Source: Emticicia sp043780375
GTDB taxonomy: Bacteria > Bacteroidota > Bacteroidia > Cytophagales > Spirosomataceae
Direction: 5' to 3'
Assembly (NCBI RefSeq): GCF_043780375.1
Contig: NZ_JAYWCU010000152.1
Span: 1-47,713 of the forward strand
Length of the DNA: 47,713 nt
Numbering within the stretch: position 1 is the first letter of the stretch; every line of letters begins with the position of its first letter. A program made the position numbers and the translations under genes. The notes below the pieces were generated by a model, which was not told the origin of the DNA, searched no databases, and worked only from the letters and a program-made list of their open reading frames with translations. Below are positions 24,964 through 33,372 of the stretch, piece after piece.

Positions 24964-25719
24964 TTATCGGATTAAGTTATCTTTAAAATTTCGACTCATT
25001 CTTAAAACCTTTTCATTTTTCAGGATAACTGAATAATCGCCATTGAAATGCGACTGAATTTCTTTGATAAAATGTAGATTAACGATGGTTGAACGATGAA
25101 TACGCACAAATGTTTTAGGATTAAGTTTTGACTCAAAATGGGCGAGTGTTTCGGAAAGTAAATGCCTTGATTTTTCAGTATGGAGCGAAATGTAATTTCC
25201 ATCGGCTTCGATGTAAATAAGGTCGGCGGTTTTCAATAATTGAATCCTTCCACCGTCTTTTACCGTTACGATTTCGGCATAAGTAGGTTGCGACATTTGC
25301 TGAAAAAACTGCCCATATTTCTCAAAAACTGCTGTAAATTCTTGCTTATTTGTTAACTCTAATTGTTTAAGAGCTCTTTGGAAAGTTCGGTCAAAACGTT
25401 CATCATCAAATGGTTTTAATAAGTAATCAATAGCGTTTGCTTCAAAAGCTTGAATGGCATAATTGTCGAATGCCGTAACAAAAATAATCAATGGTAATCT
25501 GTTGATTTTTAGACTTTTAACTAAATCAATCCCATTCAATTCGGGCATTTGAATATCTAAAAAAAGAATGTCTGGTTCGTGTTTTTCAATGGCTATCAAT
25601 GCTTTTTTCCCATCTGTGCAAGCAGCCAACAACTCAACTTGGGAGTAGCGTTTAAGTTGAGTTTGCAAGATTTCTCTCGCAATAGATTCATCGTCGGCTA
25701 TCAAAACTTTGTAGGTCAT
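24964..25719 (-). CDS. LytTR family response regulator
   Basis: The 251-residue protein has a CheY-like receiver (1-120) with acidic pocket DDE near residue 9, phosphoacceptor Asp55 in ILFLDIQMPE and Lys in LLKPFDDERF. A LytTR DNA-binding domain follows (about 150-251: IVTVKDGGRIQLLKTADLIYIEADGNY, FVRIHRSTIVNLHFI). It overlaps the histidine kinase gene by four bases, so they are translationally coupled. Targets are not evident. Confidence 0.95.
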   Translation of the reverse strand: MTYKVLIADDESIAREILQTQLKRYSQVELLAACTDGKKALIAIEKHEPDILFLDIQMPELNGIDLVKSLKINRLPLIIFVTAFDNYAIQAFEANAIDYLLKPFDDERFDRTFQRALKQLELTNKQEFTAVFEKYGQFFQQMSQPTYAEIVTVKDGGRIQLLKTADLIYIEADGNYISLHTEKSRHLLSETLAHFESKLNPKTFVRIHRSTIVNLHFIKEIQSHFNGDYSVILKNEKVLRMSRNFKDNLIR

Positions 25720-26786
25720 GTCAGAAGAGGTAAAGTGATTGTTACAGTTATTCCATTTTCTGGCGAATTGCTTGAAATTTCGAGATTTGAGTCTTCTCCA
25801 AAAAGGTTTTTTAGCCGTTCTTGTGTATTCATCAAACCAATACCAAACTTAAAATCCGAGAAAGTTTCGATGCCATTATCTTTCACTGAAAGCAAGAGTT
25901 GATTTTGCTTAGTGGTTGCCGAAATCTCAATATTTCCTTGCTTGGCAAAAGGTTCAACGCCATATTTTATGGCATTTTCGACGATTGGTTGCAAAAGCAT
26001 TGGTGGCACAAAAGAATCTTGTAACTCGTTATTTATCAGTATTTTATAATCTAATCGTGCTTCAAATCGAATCTTCAGAATGTCTAAATATAGTTCTAAA
26101 AGTTGAATCTCTGTTTTTAATCTTACCAAATCTTCATTATTTTCTTTGAGGCTTAGTCGCAACAAATCACTTAGTTTCATCAACATTTTTATTGCTTTTT
26201 CGGTATCGCCTTTTTGCATTAAACCGATGATATTGTGGTGAGTATTAAACAAAAAATGCGGTTGTAACTGCATTTTCAGTGCATTAAGTTTTGTGTCGGA
26301 AAGCTGTTTTTCGAGTTGCGATTTTTCGATGATTGATTGTTGATAATCTTGGTAAAAATTGATAGCCTTATGTGTAGCCAAAAGTAACCAGTAATTGATA
26401 TATTCATTGAAAAAAGAGAGCGAAAAAACTCTTTTCATGAAAAACAAAAATCCATCATTTTGGTTAAGTAAAAAGTTTGTCAAAAATGCAACAATGATAG
26501 AGTTTACAAAAATAGCTAATACGCTTATTATCAGCGAAATAGATAAATGAAAGAATATTTTTCTGAAAAGTTTTGGTTGTTCTAATGGCAGTTTTTTGCC
26601 CAACCAAAACACAATAAAAGTGATAGGGATATACAAAAGCCACTTGATTTTCATAATAAAAATATGAAACCAATTGATGTTTTTGCCATCTAAACGATAC
26701 ACCAACACGTCTTGCCCAATCATCAAGAATGTAACGATTATCCAAAATGTAGGAATCAGCCAATATTTTAGTTTTTTGAGTTCCAT
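25716..26786 (-). CDS. LytS-type sensor histidine kinase
   Basis: The 356-residue protein has four membrane segments (about 8-28, 45-62, 78-105 and 125-140), a coiled stretch and a His_kinase domain with phosphoacceptor His177 in LQPHFLFNTHHNIIGLM. The N box follows in PPMLLQPIVENAIKYG, with LLSVKDNG and FGIGLMNTQERL for ATP binding. There is no periplasmic sensor domain, so it probably senses membrane state or an interacting protein. The second gene of a three-gene operon, nine bases after the 117-residue protein. Confidence 0.94.
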   Translation of the reverse strand: MELKKLKYWLIPTFWIIVTFLMIGQDVLVYRLDGKNINWFHIFIMKIKWLLYIPITFIVFWLGKKLPLEQPKLFRKIFFHLSISLIISVLAIFVNSIIVAFLTNFLLNQNDGFLFFMKRVFSLSFFNEYINYWLLLATHKAINFYQDYQQSIIEKSQLEKQLSDTKLNALKMQLQPHFLFNTHHNIIGLMQKGDTEKAIKMLMKLSDLLRLSLKENNEDLVRLKTEIQLLELYLDILKIRFEARLDYKILINNELQDSFVPPMLLQPIVENAIKYGVEPFAKQGNIEISATTKQNQLLLSVKDNGIETFSDFKFGIGLMNTQERLKNLFGEDSNLEISSNSPENGITVTITLPLLT

Positions 26787-26795
26787 TTCTTGATT

Positions 26796-27149
26796 TTATA
26801 GTTCTCTTTTTTTACCGTCTTTTCCTACAACTACAAGCGTAGAAGTACTTTTTTTGGCTAAAGCGTGAATGCCTACTTCGGTTGAATTATTCAACAAAAC
26901 TAAGCCAGAACCGTCTTCATTTGCTCCAAGTTTTACCCTAATTGTGCCAGTTTTATCACGCAAACGAAGTATTACTTCTCCATCTGGCTCAACTTTGATG
27001 GCTGCACGAACTGTGCCTGCATTATCAACCAATTCAAATTCTTTGACACGAATTTTTTCAAAAACGTCGGGACTTGGCTTGGCAGCAAAAAACAAAAGAA
27101 TAACCAAATTGAGTAAGCCAATTAGCATTGCTAATCGTTGATTTTTCAT
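26796..27149 (-). CDS. Membrane-anchored small protein of unknown function
   Basis: A 117-residue protein with one N-terminal membrane segment (LAMLIGLLNLVILLFFAA) and an exported domain made of short beta hairpins: FELVDNAGTVRAAIKVEPDGEVILRLRDKTGTIRVKLG and GSGLVLLNNSTEVGIHALAKKSTSTLVVVGKDG. The D-x-x-G-x-x-R-A repeats look like a small beta-solenoid. It is the first gene of the operon with the LytS/LytTR pair, so it could be an input or accessory protein of that kinase (inference). I cannot name a family. Confidence 0.75.
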   Translation of the reverse strand: MKNQRLAMLIGLLNLVILLFFAAKPSPDVFEKIRVKEFELVDNAGTVRAAIKVEPDGEVILRLRDKTGTIRVKLGANEDGSGLVLLNNSTEVGIHALAKKSTSTLVVVGKDGKKREL

Positions 27150-27193
27150 AAAAATAAGGATTAAATGTTGAATATTTTTTCAAAAAAGTAGAA

Positions 27194-28045
27194 TCAAATC
27201 TCAATTAAATCTGCTTTTTTAATACGAATAACTCGCACTTGATCTAAGGCATTATTTTCAAGTATCCAAAGGTTAGCATTTTCATCAAAAACACCACCAG
27301 TAGGATGCCATGTAAGCGAACTTTTATAGATGATAGTCACTTTCCCATCAGGCGAAATCTTACGAATTTCGCTTTTGTTATAGACTGTTACATAAATATT
27401 TCCTGCTTTATCGTCCCATATACCAAAAATACTGTGGTTAGGCTTCCGTAATGGATTATAGTCTCCTACGCTGTCTAAATTTTTCGTAATCAAAGATACT
27501 TTTTTGCCTTTTATTTTGTATAAATCATTGTCATCAACGTAATAAAAAGTGCCATCTTTTCGACAAAATTGCCAACGAACATCAATGGTTTTGAGGTTTT
27601 GAAGAATAGAGGCTTCGCCATTATTCGCTTTTTTCATAAAAAGGCTTTCTGTTTTGCCTCGTTCTATCCAATATATATTTTCATCGGCATCACGATTGAA
27701 ACTATAATTACTCAGAAAGCCTTCAGTATTTGGTATTTCTTTTGAAAATTTACCATCAGCACTATATTTCCAAGCAAAATGTCTCCATTTGTCAGTAGAT
27801 TCTCCTTCATACCAAAGATGTTCACCATAGAGATTATTTTTTGCATCGAGATGGAGTTCGTGTGTATGCACATTTGGTACGACAACGATTTTAGTTTTTC
27901 CATCGCTTGAAATTTTCCAAACTTGAAATAAATCGGTGTAGAAAATCTCACCTTTGGTGTTTTTGACGATGCCAATACCAGGATGAGCATCAGTCAATGA
28001 AATAATTAATTGACTGATTATCAATAAAATAAATAGCTTTTTCAT
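27194..28045 (-). CDS. Secreted NHL/SMP-30-like beta-propeller protein
   Basis: The 283-residue protein has a signal peptide (MKKLFILLIISQLIISLTDA) and repeated propeller blades: GEIFYTDLFQVWKISSDGK, NIYWIERGK, TFYYVDDNDLYKIKGK, GNIYVTVYNKSEIRKISPDGK and GGVFDENANLWILENN. The blades resemble NHL or gluconolactonase-type propellers, but no catalytic metal site can be assigned. It follows the cytochrome/beta-helix pair on the same strand 113 bases away, and has its own -7 box. Confidence 0.8.
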   Translation of the reverse strand: MKKLFILLIISQLIISLTDAHPGIGIVKNTKGEIFYTDLFQVWKISSDGKTKIVVVPNVHTHELHLDAKNNLYGEHLWYEGESTDKWRHFAWKYSADGKFSKEIPNTEGFLSNYSFNRDADENIYWIERGKTESLFMKKANNGEASILQNLKTIDVRWQFCRKDGTFYYVDDNDLYKIKGKKVSLITKNLDSVGDYNPLRKPNHSIFGIWDDKAGNIYVTVYNKSEIRKISPDGKVTIIYKSSLTWHPTGGVFDENANLWILENNALDQVRVIRIKKADLIEI

Positions 28046-28065
28046 AAATCATTAAATTTGATGAA

Positions 28066-28073
28066 CAAACTTA
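28066..28073 (-). promoter_or_regulatory. -7 box of the beta-propeller gene
   Basis: The minus strand reads TAAGTTTG, an exact TAnnTTTG match about 20 bases before the start codon at 28045; no -33 TTG is correctly spaced. Confidence 0.3.
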
Positions 28074-28158
28074 ATACTCATGTAAAAGCTATGAAATATA
28101 TTTTTGACAAGAAGAGAAAAAAAGAAGTTAAAACGATGAAATGTTTATTTAGAAAATT

Positions 28159-29229
28159 TTATTTCATGCCCCGAATCCATTCTTTGATGAGTTCTACGCT
28201 TTCTTTGTGCATAGTTTTTCGACCAACTTCGGGCATCATTACGCCTGGGTCGGTAGATTCCATGCGATAAATGATAATAGATTCGTCGGGTTTGTTTGGT
28301 ACGATGTCATATTTTAGATTACCTGAGCCACGCCCAGCGGCTACTGGCGTTTTCATTATTCCGTAGGCGATTGGATCGGTTTCGTGAATACTCAAATTCA
28401 AACCAGAAGTTTGAGCGGGTCCACCCAAACGATGGCAATGGGCACAATTAATATCGAGCCAAGCTCTGGCACGTGCATCTAAGCTGCCACTTTCGGGCTT
28501 GTTCCAAATAGGTGCTTTTGGTACATTTTCGATGGGTGGTAAATTAGTTAAAACACCTAATTTATTCCAGTTAAGTAATTGATTATGCGAAACGCCACTC
28601 GCAGTTGATTGTGTCATATTCCAAGCGGAATACTCTCCGTTTAATTGCCTCGCAGAAGGTCCAATCGGCAACATTTTTTCGTTGCGATTATGACAACCTT
28701 TACATTGATTGAGATTTGGAATTACGTATTCGTGTTTTTTCTTTTTGCCGTTGGCATCAATGTAACTTACTTCTTTTGTATCACCTGCAACTTCCAAAAA
28801 AGCCTCGGTTTGCTCGTTATTCCAAACATAATCTAATGCTTTCCAACCGTCTTCTTCGTGAATAAGTAAGCGAGTTTCGATTAATTTTCTGCCCAATTCA
28901 GGTTTTCGAAAGTCGTTTGGATAATAAAAAGTTTTGATGAGAGTTGAGCCAACAGGAAAATCTAAAACTTCGTTCTCATTATAGGCAACCGACTGATTAT
29001 TAGGTAGTTTTAGAAAACGAAGTTTCTCGGCATAATCAGTAAATAGAGGAGTATTTAATGAATAAGGAAGTACGCCCAACACAGGTTTTTGCTCCGAACC
29101 ATTGCCTTCAAAGAAATGATAATCAGACAATTTTTCTTTGGGCATCAATGTTATATTATAAGCTTTTTGATGAAAAGCCGATAACGTAAAAATGCTTAGT
29201 GAAATTAGAAATAGAATTAGTTTTTTCAT
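28159..29229 (-). CDS. SO_2930-type diheme c-type cytochrome
   Basis: A 356-residue exported protein (signal segment MKKLILFLISLSIFTLSAF) with two heme c motifs: CKGCH (Cys176, Cys179, His180) and CAHCH (Cys262, Cys265, His266). The N-terminal domain has LGVLPYSLNTPLFTDYAEKLRFLKLP and PVGSTLIKTFYYP, the pattern of the HNE_0200/SO_2930 family (TIGR03806). That family is consistently encoded beside a parallel beta-helix protein (TIGR03805), and so it is here: the neighbour's stop at 29230 directly abuts this start codon. The pair is of unknown function, presumably periplasmic electron transfer coupled to a carbohydrate or surface protein. Confidence 0.9.
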   Translation of the reverse strand: MKKLILFLISLSIFTLSAFHQKAYNITLMPKEKLSDYHFFEGNGSEQKPVLGVLPYSLNTPLFTDYAEKLRFLKLPNNQSVAYNENEVLDFPVGSTLIKTFYYPNDFRKPELGRKLIETRLLIHEEDGWKALDYVWNNEQTEAFLEVAGDTKEVSYIDANGKKKKHEYVIPNLNQCKGCHNRNEKMLPIGPSARQLNGEYSAWNMTQSTASGVSHNQLLNWNKLGVLTNLPPIENVPKAPIWNKPESGSLDARARAWLDINCAHCHRLGGPAQTSGLNLSIHETDPIAYGIMKTPVAAGRGSGNLKYDIVPNKPDESIIIYRMESTDPGVMMPEVGRKTMHKESVELIKEWIRGMK

Positions 29230-30381
29230 TTACTTACACAAATGTTTACTCATATCACGAGAGATATTCTTGAAATTATGCTCGACATCCATGTTGGCAA
29301 ATGATTCGTTTTTGTTGTTTTTGAAACAAATTACAGGATTTGAATTTTTAGCATCAACAATGCCATCCCAAAGGATATGCGGCACTTTTTTGCCGAAACG
29401 TAGCTTGAATCTATAAATTTGCCCAAATCGACCTTTGTGTGTTGCCTTCACTTTCTCACGCTCAAAATTATTATTGTGAATACTAATTGCTTCCGAATAT
29501 GGATAATACTCTTTGTCTTTAATTTTGTTTTCGGTAGTAAAATAACTAATCACTCCTACGCCCATTGAATTATTGTTAATAATCTGATTATCAAATATTT
29601 CTACGTGATTGGCGGCTAAAATTAATATACCCGTTCCATCTGGAACTTTACCTACAATGTTTCCTTTAGGAGCAAAGTTTGGTAAATTATTGTGGTGGAT
29701 ATTATTGTTAAAAATTTTGGTATAACCACCTTTTTTCAAAATTAAATCGGGTAAATCGAACACCAAAATGCCGCCTGTGTTTTCGGTAGCTTCATTTTCG
29801 TAAACTTCGGCATTGAGTGAGTTTTCGATTTCGATGCCAGCCACATTATGATAAGCCCTCGATTTTCGAACAATTATATCTTTCGATTGACCAACATAAA
29901 TACCTGCATCCGATGCCCCGATGGCTTCGCAACCTTCAATCAAAACCTTTTCGCATTGCACAGGATACAGCCCATACGAGCCATTTTCGGCTTTTGGTTC
30001 GCCAGTCCATTCGGTTTTTACATTACGAAAAGTAATGCCTATCACGTTCATGGTTTTCACGGCATCTCCTTTGGTGTCTTGTACTGTCAGGTCTTCGAGC
30101 GTAATGTTTTCGGCATTCGAAACTCGTATTCCTTCCGCACCGTCGGTCTGACCTTTAAACGATAGAATAGTTTTGTCTTTTCCCTTGCCTTTGATGGTTA
30201 TATTCTTTTTCCCTTCCATCGAAAGGCTTCCTGTAAATGTAAACGTGCCTTCATCAAGTATAATGGTTGAGCCATTTTCTGCCATGATGAATTGGGTTTG
30301 GATGCGTTTCTGCACATCCTTTTGAGCAAAAACTGCGGATGAAAACAGCAAAAGACTTAAAAAAGAGAGGCGTTTTTTCAT
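29230..30381 (-). CDS. Secreted parallel beta-helix protein (SO_2929/TIGR03805 type)
   Basis: ATG 30381 gives a clear signal peptide (MKKRLSFLSLLLFSSAVFA); an in-frame start 42 bases upstream lacks one. The 383-residue protein is a right-handed beta-helix with repeats such as ITIKGKGKDKTILSFKG, ITLEDLTVQDTKGDAVKTMN, VLIEGCEAIGASDAGIYVGQ, IIVRKSRAYHNVAGIEIENS and AEVYENEATENTGGILVFDLP. This matches the TIGR03805 family paired with diheme cytochromes. No zero-gap spacer exists between its stop and the cytochrome ATG, implying coupled translation. A carbohydrate-lyase role is possible but no catalytic residues are recognisable. Confidence 0.88.
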   Translation of the reverse strand: MKKRLSFLSLLLFSSAVFAQKDVQKRIQTQFIMAENGSTIILDEGTFTFTGSLSMEGKKNITIKGKGKDKTILSFKGQTDGAEGIRVSNAENITLEDLTVQDTKGDAVKTMNVIGITFRNVKTEWTGEPKAENGSYGLYPVQCEKVLIEGCEAIGASDAGIYVGQSKDIIVRKSRAYHNVAGIEIENSLNAEVYENEATENTGGILVFDLPDLILKKGGYTKIFNNNIHHNNLPNFAPKGNIVGKVPDGTGILILAANHVEIFDNQIINNNSMGVGVISYFTTENKIKDKEYYPYSEAISIHNNNFEREKVKATHKGRFGQIYRFKLRFGKKVPHILWDGIVDAKNSNPVICFKNNKNESFANMDVEHNFKNISRDMSKHLCK

Positions 30382-30621
30382 TATTGTCGGAAGGTTATAC
30401 AAATCTAATGCCCAAAATAGCACTATTTTCTTGAAATTAGTATTTGATAAATGTCAAATAATTGGTTTTGATGATATTTAGATTTTTGGTTGGGAATTTG
30501 GAATTTGCGGAAGTAAAGCCTAAAATCGAACGATTAATGAGCCAATATACTTTCATTGGCTTTGGCAATATTACTCCTAATTGACGGCTTTCCATATCTA
30601 CATCAATTTGGGCTATTAAAC

Positions 30622-31200
30622 TCACTTTTGACTTCTAACTCTACTCAGTGTTTCGAGTTGAATTCCTAGAAAAGAAGCAAGGTGTTTGAGCGGAATACGT
30701 TGGATAAATTCGGGTTTGTACGTAATGATATATTCGTAACGTTCACGAGCAGAAAGCGTTTGAAGAATCACTTTTATTTCTTCGATTTGCACCAAATACT
30801 GCTCAACAATGAGCCGTCCGAGGCGTTCGATGTCGTGGAATTGGTCAAAAAGCTTTTGTAAATCTTCGTGCTTGATAACAACAGTTTTGAGGTTTTCGGT
30901 TGCCTGAATATTGGTCAAACTTGGTTTTTGCGAGAAAAAACTATAAGTCGAAACTGCGATAGAATTTTCAAAACCAAACCAAGTATTAACTTCGTTGGCA
31001 TTGGAATCTTCAAAATACTCTCGCACACAACCCGAATAGACAAAATACAATTCGGTCGAAATATCGCCTTGTTTGACCAAAAATTCTTTTTTTGCAAAAT
31101 TTTTCTGAGAAAGAATAGACAAAATAGCTGCTATACTTTCAGGCTTTAATTTATGAATTTTCTGAAAAAATTGGAGGCAATGTTGAAATGCTTCTTGCAT
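30622..31200 (-). CDS. Crp/Fnr family transcriptional regulator
   Basis: ATG 31200 gives MQEAFQHCLQFFQKIHKLKPES, the usual N-terminus; a TTG start at 31263 would read through a palindrome. The 192-residue protein has a cyclic-nucleotide-binding-like beta barrel (about 30-120: FAKKEFLVKQGDISTELYFVYSGCVREYF) and a C-terminal helix-turn-helix (RIPLKHLASFLGIQLETLSRVR). The barrel lacks the typical RAA/TAA cAMP-binding arginine, so the ligand is unknown. It diverges from the esterase gene and has a perfect 23-bp palindrome four bases upstream of its start. Confidence 0.9.
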   Translation of the reverse strand: MQEAFQHCLQFFQKIHKLKPESIAAILSILSQKNFAKKEFLVKQGDISTELYFVYSGCVREYFEDSNANEVNTWFGFENSIAVSTYSFFSQKPSLTNIQATENLKTVVIKHEDLQKLFDQFHDIERLGRLIVEQYLVQIEEIKVILQTLSARERYEYIITYKPEFIQRIPLKHLASFLGIQLETLSRVRSQK

Positions 31201-31202
31201 GA

Positions 31203-31225
31203 TATTGTGAAAACTTTTCACAATA
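31203..31225. promoter_or_regulatory. CRP-like palindromic operator upstream of the Crp-family gene
   Basis: A perfect palindrome with 11-base arms around a central C contains TGTGA-N7-TCACA, one base wider than the E. coli CRP site (N6). It ends two bases before the ATG at 31200, in the gap to the divergent esterase. The central spacer is too small for a stable RNA loop, so a DNA operator, probably for autoregulation, is the better reading. Confidence 0.65.
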
Positions 31226-31322
31226 ATGACTGAAAACCTTCGTAAAACAATATTTTTTTTCAACTTTGTATTTCTCTATTAACCTTAAACAAGCTGGCGT
31301 ATGGAATACGCCACAACTACTA

Positions 31323-32243
31323 ATGAAAAACTTTTTATTCACCCTATTTCTAATGGCTATTTTGGCAAACACATTCGCACAAAATGAAACAATTTTATTA
31401 TTCCCCGAAGGCACACCAGGTTTGAAAACTGGAGTAAATATACCCGAAGATTCAAAAACTACCGATGGAATTACACGAGTGAAAGATGTTACTCAACCTG
31501 CTTTATATGTCTATGTACCCAAGAAAAAAACATCAGATGCTACCGTAATTATTTGTCCAGGTGGTGGCTATGGAATTTTGGCAATTGATCATGAAGGCTA
31601 TGATATTGCTAAGTGGTTTAATGAGCGAGGAATGACCGCTTTTGTACTAAAATATCGCTTACCGCAAGATAATTTGTTTGAAAATAAAGAGATTAGACCT
31701 TTGCAAGATGCCCAACAAGCCATCAGAATTGTGCGTAAAAATGCCATAAAATATGGTATTTCGCCAGATAAAATCGGAATAATGGGTTTTTCGGCAGGAG
31801 GGCATTTGGCTTCGACCGCTTCCACGCATTTCACTACCCAAGTGGATGAAATTACCGAAGCAAACGTGAGCGTTCGTCCAGACTTTTCGTTATTGATTTA
31901 TCCAGTAATTACTTTTAGCGATAAATTTACACACTTTGGTTCGAGAGATAATTTGATTGGTAAAAACCCTCCCGTAGAAAAAATGGAATGGTATTCTAAC
32001 GACAAACAAGTAACGAAAGATACGCCTCCAACCTTTTTGGTAAGTACAACTGATGATATGGTTCAACCCGAAAATAGTATTGGTTATTTTTTAGCTTGCA
32101 AGAAAAACAAAGTACCAGTTGAAATGCATATCTACGAAAAAGGTGGTCATGGTTATGGACTCAAGAAAAAAGGTAGAGGCCCAGTCGAAACATGGTCAGC
32201 TCGTATGGAAGATTGGCTAAGAGATAGGAAGTTGATGAAATGA
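31323..32243 (+). CDS. Secreted alpha/beta hydrolase, acetylxylan-esterase-like
   Basis: ATG 31323 gives a signal peptide (MKNFLFTLFLMAILANTFAQ); an earlier TTG at 31266 lies on a -7-like box. The 306-residue protein is an alpha/beta hydrolase with oxyanion segment VIICPGGGYGILA (about residue 80), nucleophile elbow GFSAGGH near 160, aspartate near PTFLVSTTDDMV and histidine in EKGGHGYGLKKKG. It resembles the BD-FAE/Axe-like esterases that deacetylate plant polysaccharides. A candidate -7 box CAACTTTG (31261-31268) precedes it. It is divergent from the Crp-family regulator, a likely controller. Confidence 0.88.
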   Translation: MKNFLFTLFLMAILANTFAQNETILLFPEGTPGLKTGVNIPEDSKTTDGITRVKDVTQPALYVYVPKKKTSDATVIICPGGGYGILAIDHEGYDIAKWFNERGMTAFVLKYRLPQDNLFENKEIRPLQDAQQAIRIVRKNAIKYGISPDKIGIMGFSAGGHLASTASTHFTTQVDEITEANVSVRPDFSLLIYPVITFSDKFTHFGSRDNLIGKNPPVEKMEWYSNDKQVTKDTPPTFLVSTTDDMVQPENSIGYFLACKKNKVPVEMHIYEKGGHGYGLKKKGRGPVETWSARMEDWLRDRKLMK

Positions 32244-32249
32244 TTTTTT

Positions 32250-32300
32250 AGATACGAGATTTGGGATTGGAGATACGAGATTATATTTTTCTCGTATCTC
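32250..32300 (+). terminator. Terminator hairpin built from an AGATACGAGA repeat
   Basis: Stem GAGATACGAGA (32270-32280) pairs with its exact complement at 32290-32300 around a nine-base T-rich loop. An additional direct copy AGATACGAGATT occurs at 32250-32261. The right arm overlaps the stop codon of the convergent gene at 32299. Confidence 0.6.
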
Positions 32301-32862
32301 AACTTAATCTTCTCATAATCAATCCTTTAATTAATTCATAAAATAAATTTGGCTTCAAAGTTCGCCAATTATCAATTTGAAGAGTACCACCGAAATTGAT
32401 ATATGAATCTAAATGATAGCGTCTAAATTCTTCTAAAACAAAGTCTCGAAAACTTACGGCGGCAATCCAACCGTCTTCAACATCTTCAAACCATTCTTCG
32501 TAATAATCGGTGTCGCCGCCGTGAAACTGAAAGATATTTTCACCAATCAAAATGAATTGATTAATGCCTTTTTTTGTCAAATGGTCGATGATTGTTCGCT
32601 TTAAAAGCATAATGTCGTTGTGGAGCGTGTCGTTCCATTCGCCAAAAAGTTCGATAACGGCATAGTGAGCTGAATAATCAACCATCAATACTTTGGCGTA
32701 GAGTGTTTCGGAGCCAATATCGTCCCATAGTGGGTCGATGTAATAGCCATAAATGGTGTTTTGGTAGGTATTTCCGTAACTTAAACCGTAGAAAGGTGAT
32801 TTTTTGTCGTCTTCGCTGATATAATATTTTCGCCAGTTGTAGGTGGGTTCTATTTCGTGCAT
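32299..32862 (-). CDS. Hypothetical protein, last gene of the sigma/anti-sigma operon
   Basis: A 187-residue soluble, aromatic- and acid-rich protein (YNWRKYYISEDDKKSPFYG, YEEWFEDVEDGWIAAVSFRDFVLEEFRRYH, INFGGTLQIDNWRTLKPNLFYELIKGLIMRR). No signal peptide, membrane segment or catalytic motif is recognisable. I do not recognise the family. It begins 28 bases after the anti-sigma gene on the same strand and is probably co-transcribed, so it may act in the same response. Confidence 0.7.
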   Translation of the reverse strand: MHEIEPTYNWRKYYISEDDKKSPFYGLSYGNTYQNTIYGYYIDPLWDDIGSETLYAKVLMVDYSAHYAVIELFGEWNDTLHNDIMLLKRTIIDHLTKKGINQFILIGENIFQFHGGDTDYYEEWFEDVEDGWIAAVSFRDFVLEEFRRYHLDSYINFGGTLQIDNWRTLKPNLFYELIKGLIMRRLS

Positions 32863-32890
32863 AATAATAAAACAGCGTAGTTTTTAAGTT

Positions 32891-33361
32891 TTATTTCTTA
32901 AATAGCTCTATTTCTTGTTGAAGTTTCAGATTATCTTTATTGAGTGAGTCAGATTTGAAATAAAAATATAAAGTTGTCGCCAAGAATATTTTAGATAGAA
33001 TAAAGATGGCAATAAAGGCTGGTCGCCAATATTTATGTACCCGCAAGTGCGTGTCGCTTACTTCTACTTCCAAATATTTTACTTCTTCTTTTGGTGTTTC
33101 ATTTTTTTGATGAGATTGCTCATTAAAATCCCACTTTTTTAGGCTGGTATCTTCGTACTCTTTGATACGCTGACGCACATTTGGTGGAGGAATATTAACC
33201 GAAAAATGTTGATTAATGACTTGTCCTAAATCTTCGAGAGCAAAAGAAATTTCAGGATAGGTATGCGTATGTTTTTCTACATCTTTTTGTTGCTCGTCAG
33301 AGGCTAACCCTAAGATGTAAGTTTCCAAAATACCGCTTTCGATGTATGTTTTAGGATTCAC
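32891..33361 (-). CDS. Anti-sigma factor-like membrane protein
   Basis: The 156-residue protein starts MNPKTYIESGILETYILGLASDEQQKDVEKHTHTYPEI, the N-terminal pattern of RskA/anti-sigma-K-like proteins in Cytophagales. One membrane segment lies at about 112-133 (YWRPAFIAIFILSKIFLATTLYFYF) and a short coiled coil at the C-terminus (KDNLKLQQEIELFKK). The large periplasmic domain of RskA is absent. It begins 11 bases after the stop of the sigma-like gene, the usual partner arrangement. Confidence 0.82.
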   Translation of the reverse strand: MNPKTYIESGILETYILGLASDEQQKDVEKHTHTYPEISFALEDLGQVINQHFSVNIPPPNVRQRIKEYEDTSLKKWDFNEQSHQKNETPKEEVKYLEVEVSDTHLRVHKYWRPAFIAIFILSKIFLATTLYFYFKSDSLNKDNLKLQQEIELFKK

Positions 33362-33372
33362 TTTTATATAAT

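Noticed and set aside
28137..28167. ATGAAAT/ATTTCAT inverted repeat after the diheme cytochrome gene
   Set aside because: Seven AT-rich pairs around a 17-base loop; T-rich sequence follows, but stability is too low for a confident terminator call.
28058..28270. 70-codon plus-strand frame antisense to the diheme cytochrome C-terminus
   Set aside because: It shares most of its length with the cytochrome coding sequence and contains the propeller gene's -7 box; no family match.
30437..30625. 62-codon minus-strand frame between the beta-helix and Crp-family genes
   Set aside because: No conserved motif, no signal peptide and an overlap with the Crp gene end; the 240-base gap looks non-coding.
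31203..31225. RNA hairpin or terminator reading of the palindrome
   Set aside because: The arms are separated by a single base, which leaves no proper loop unless several pairs open; a protein operator explains it better.
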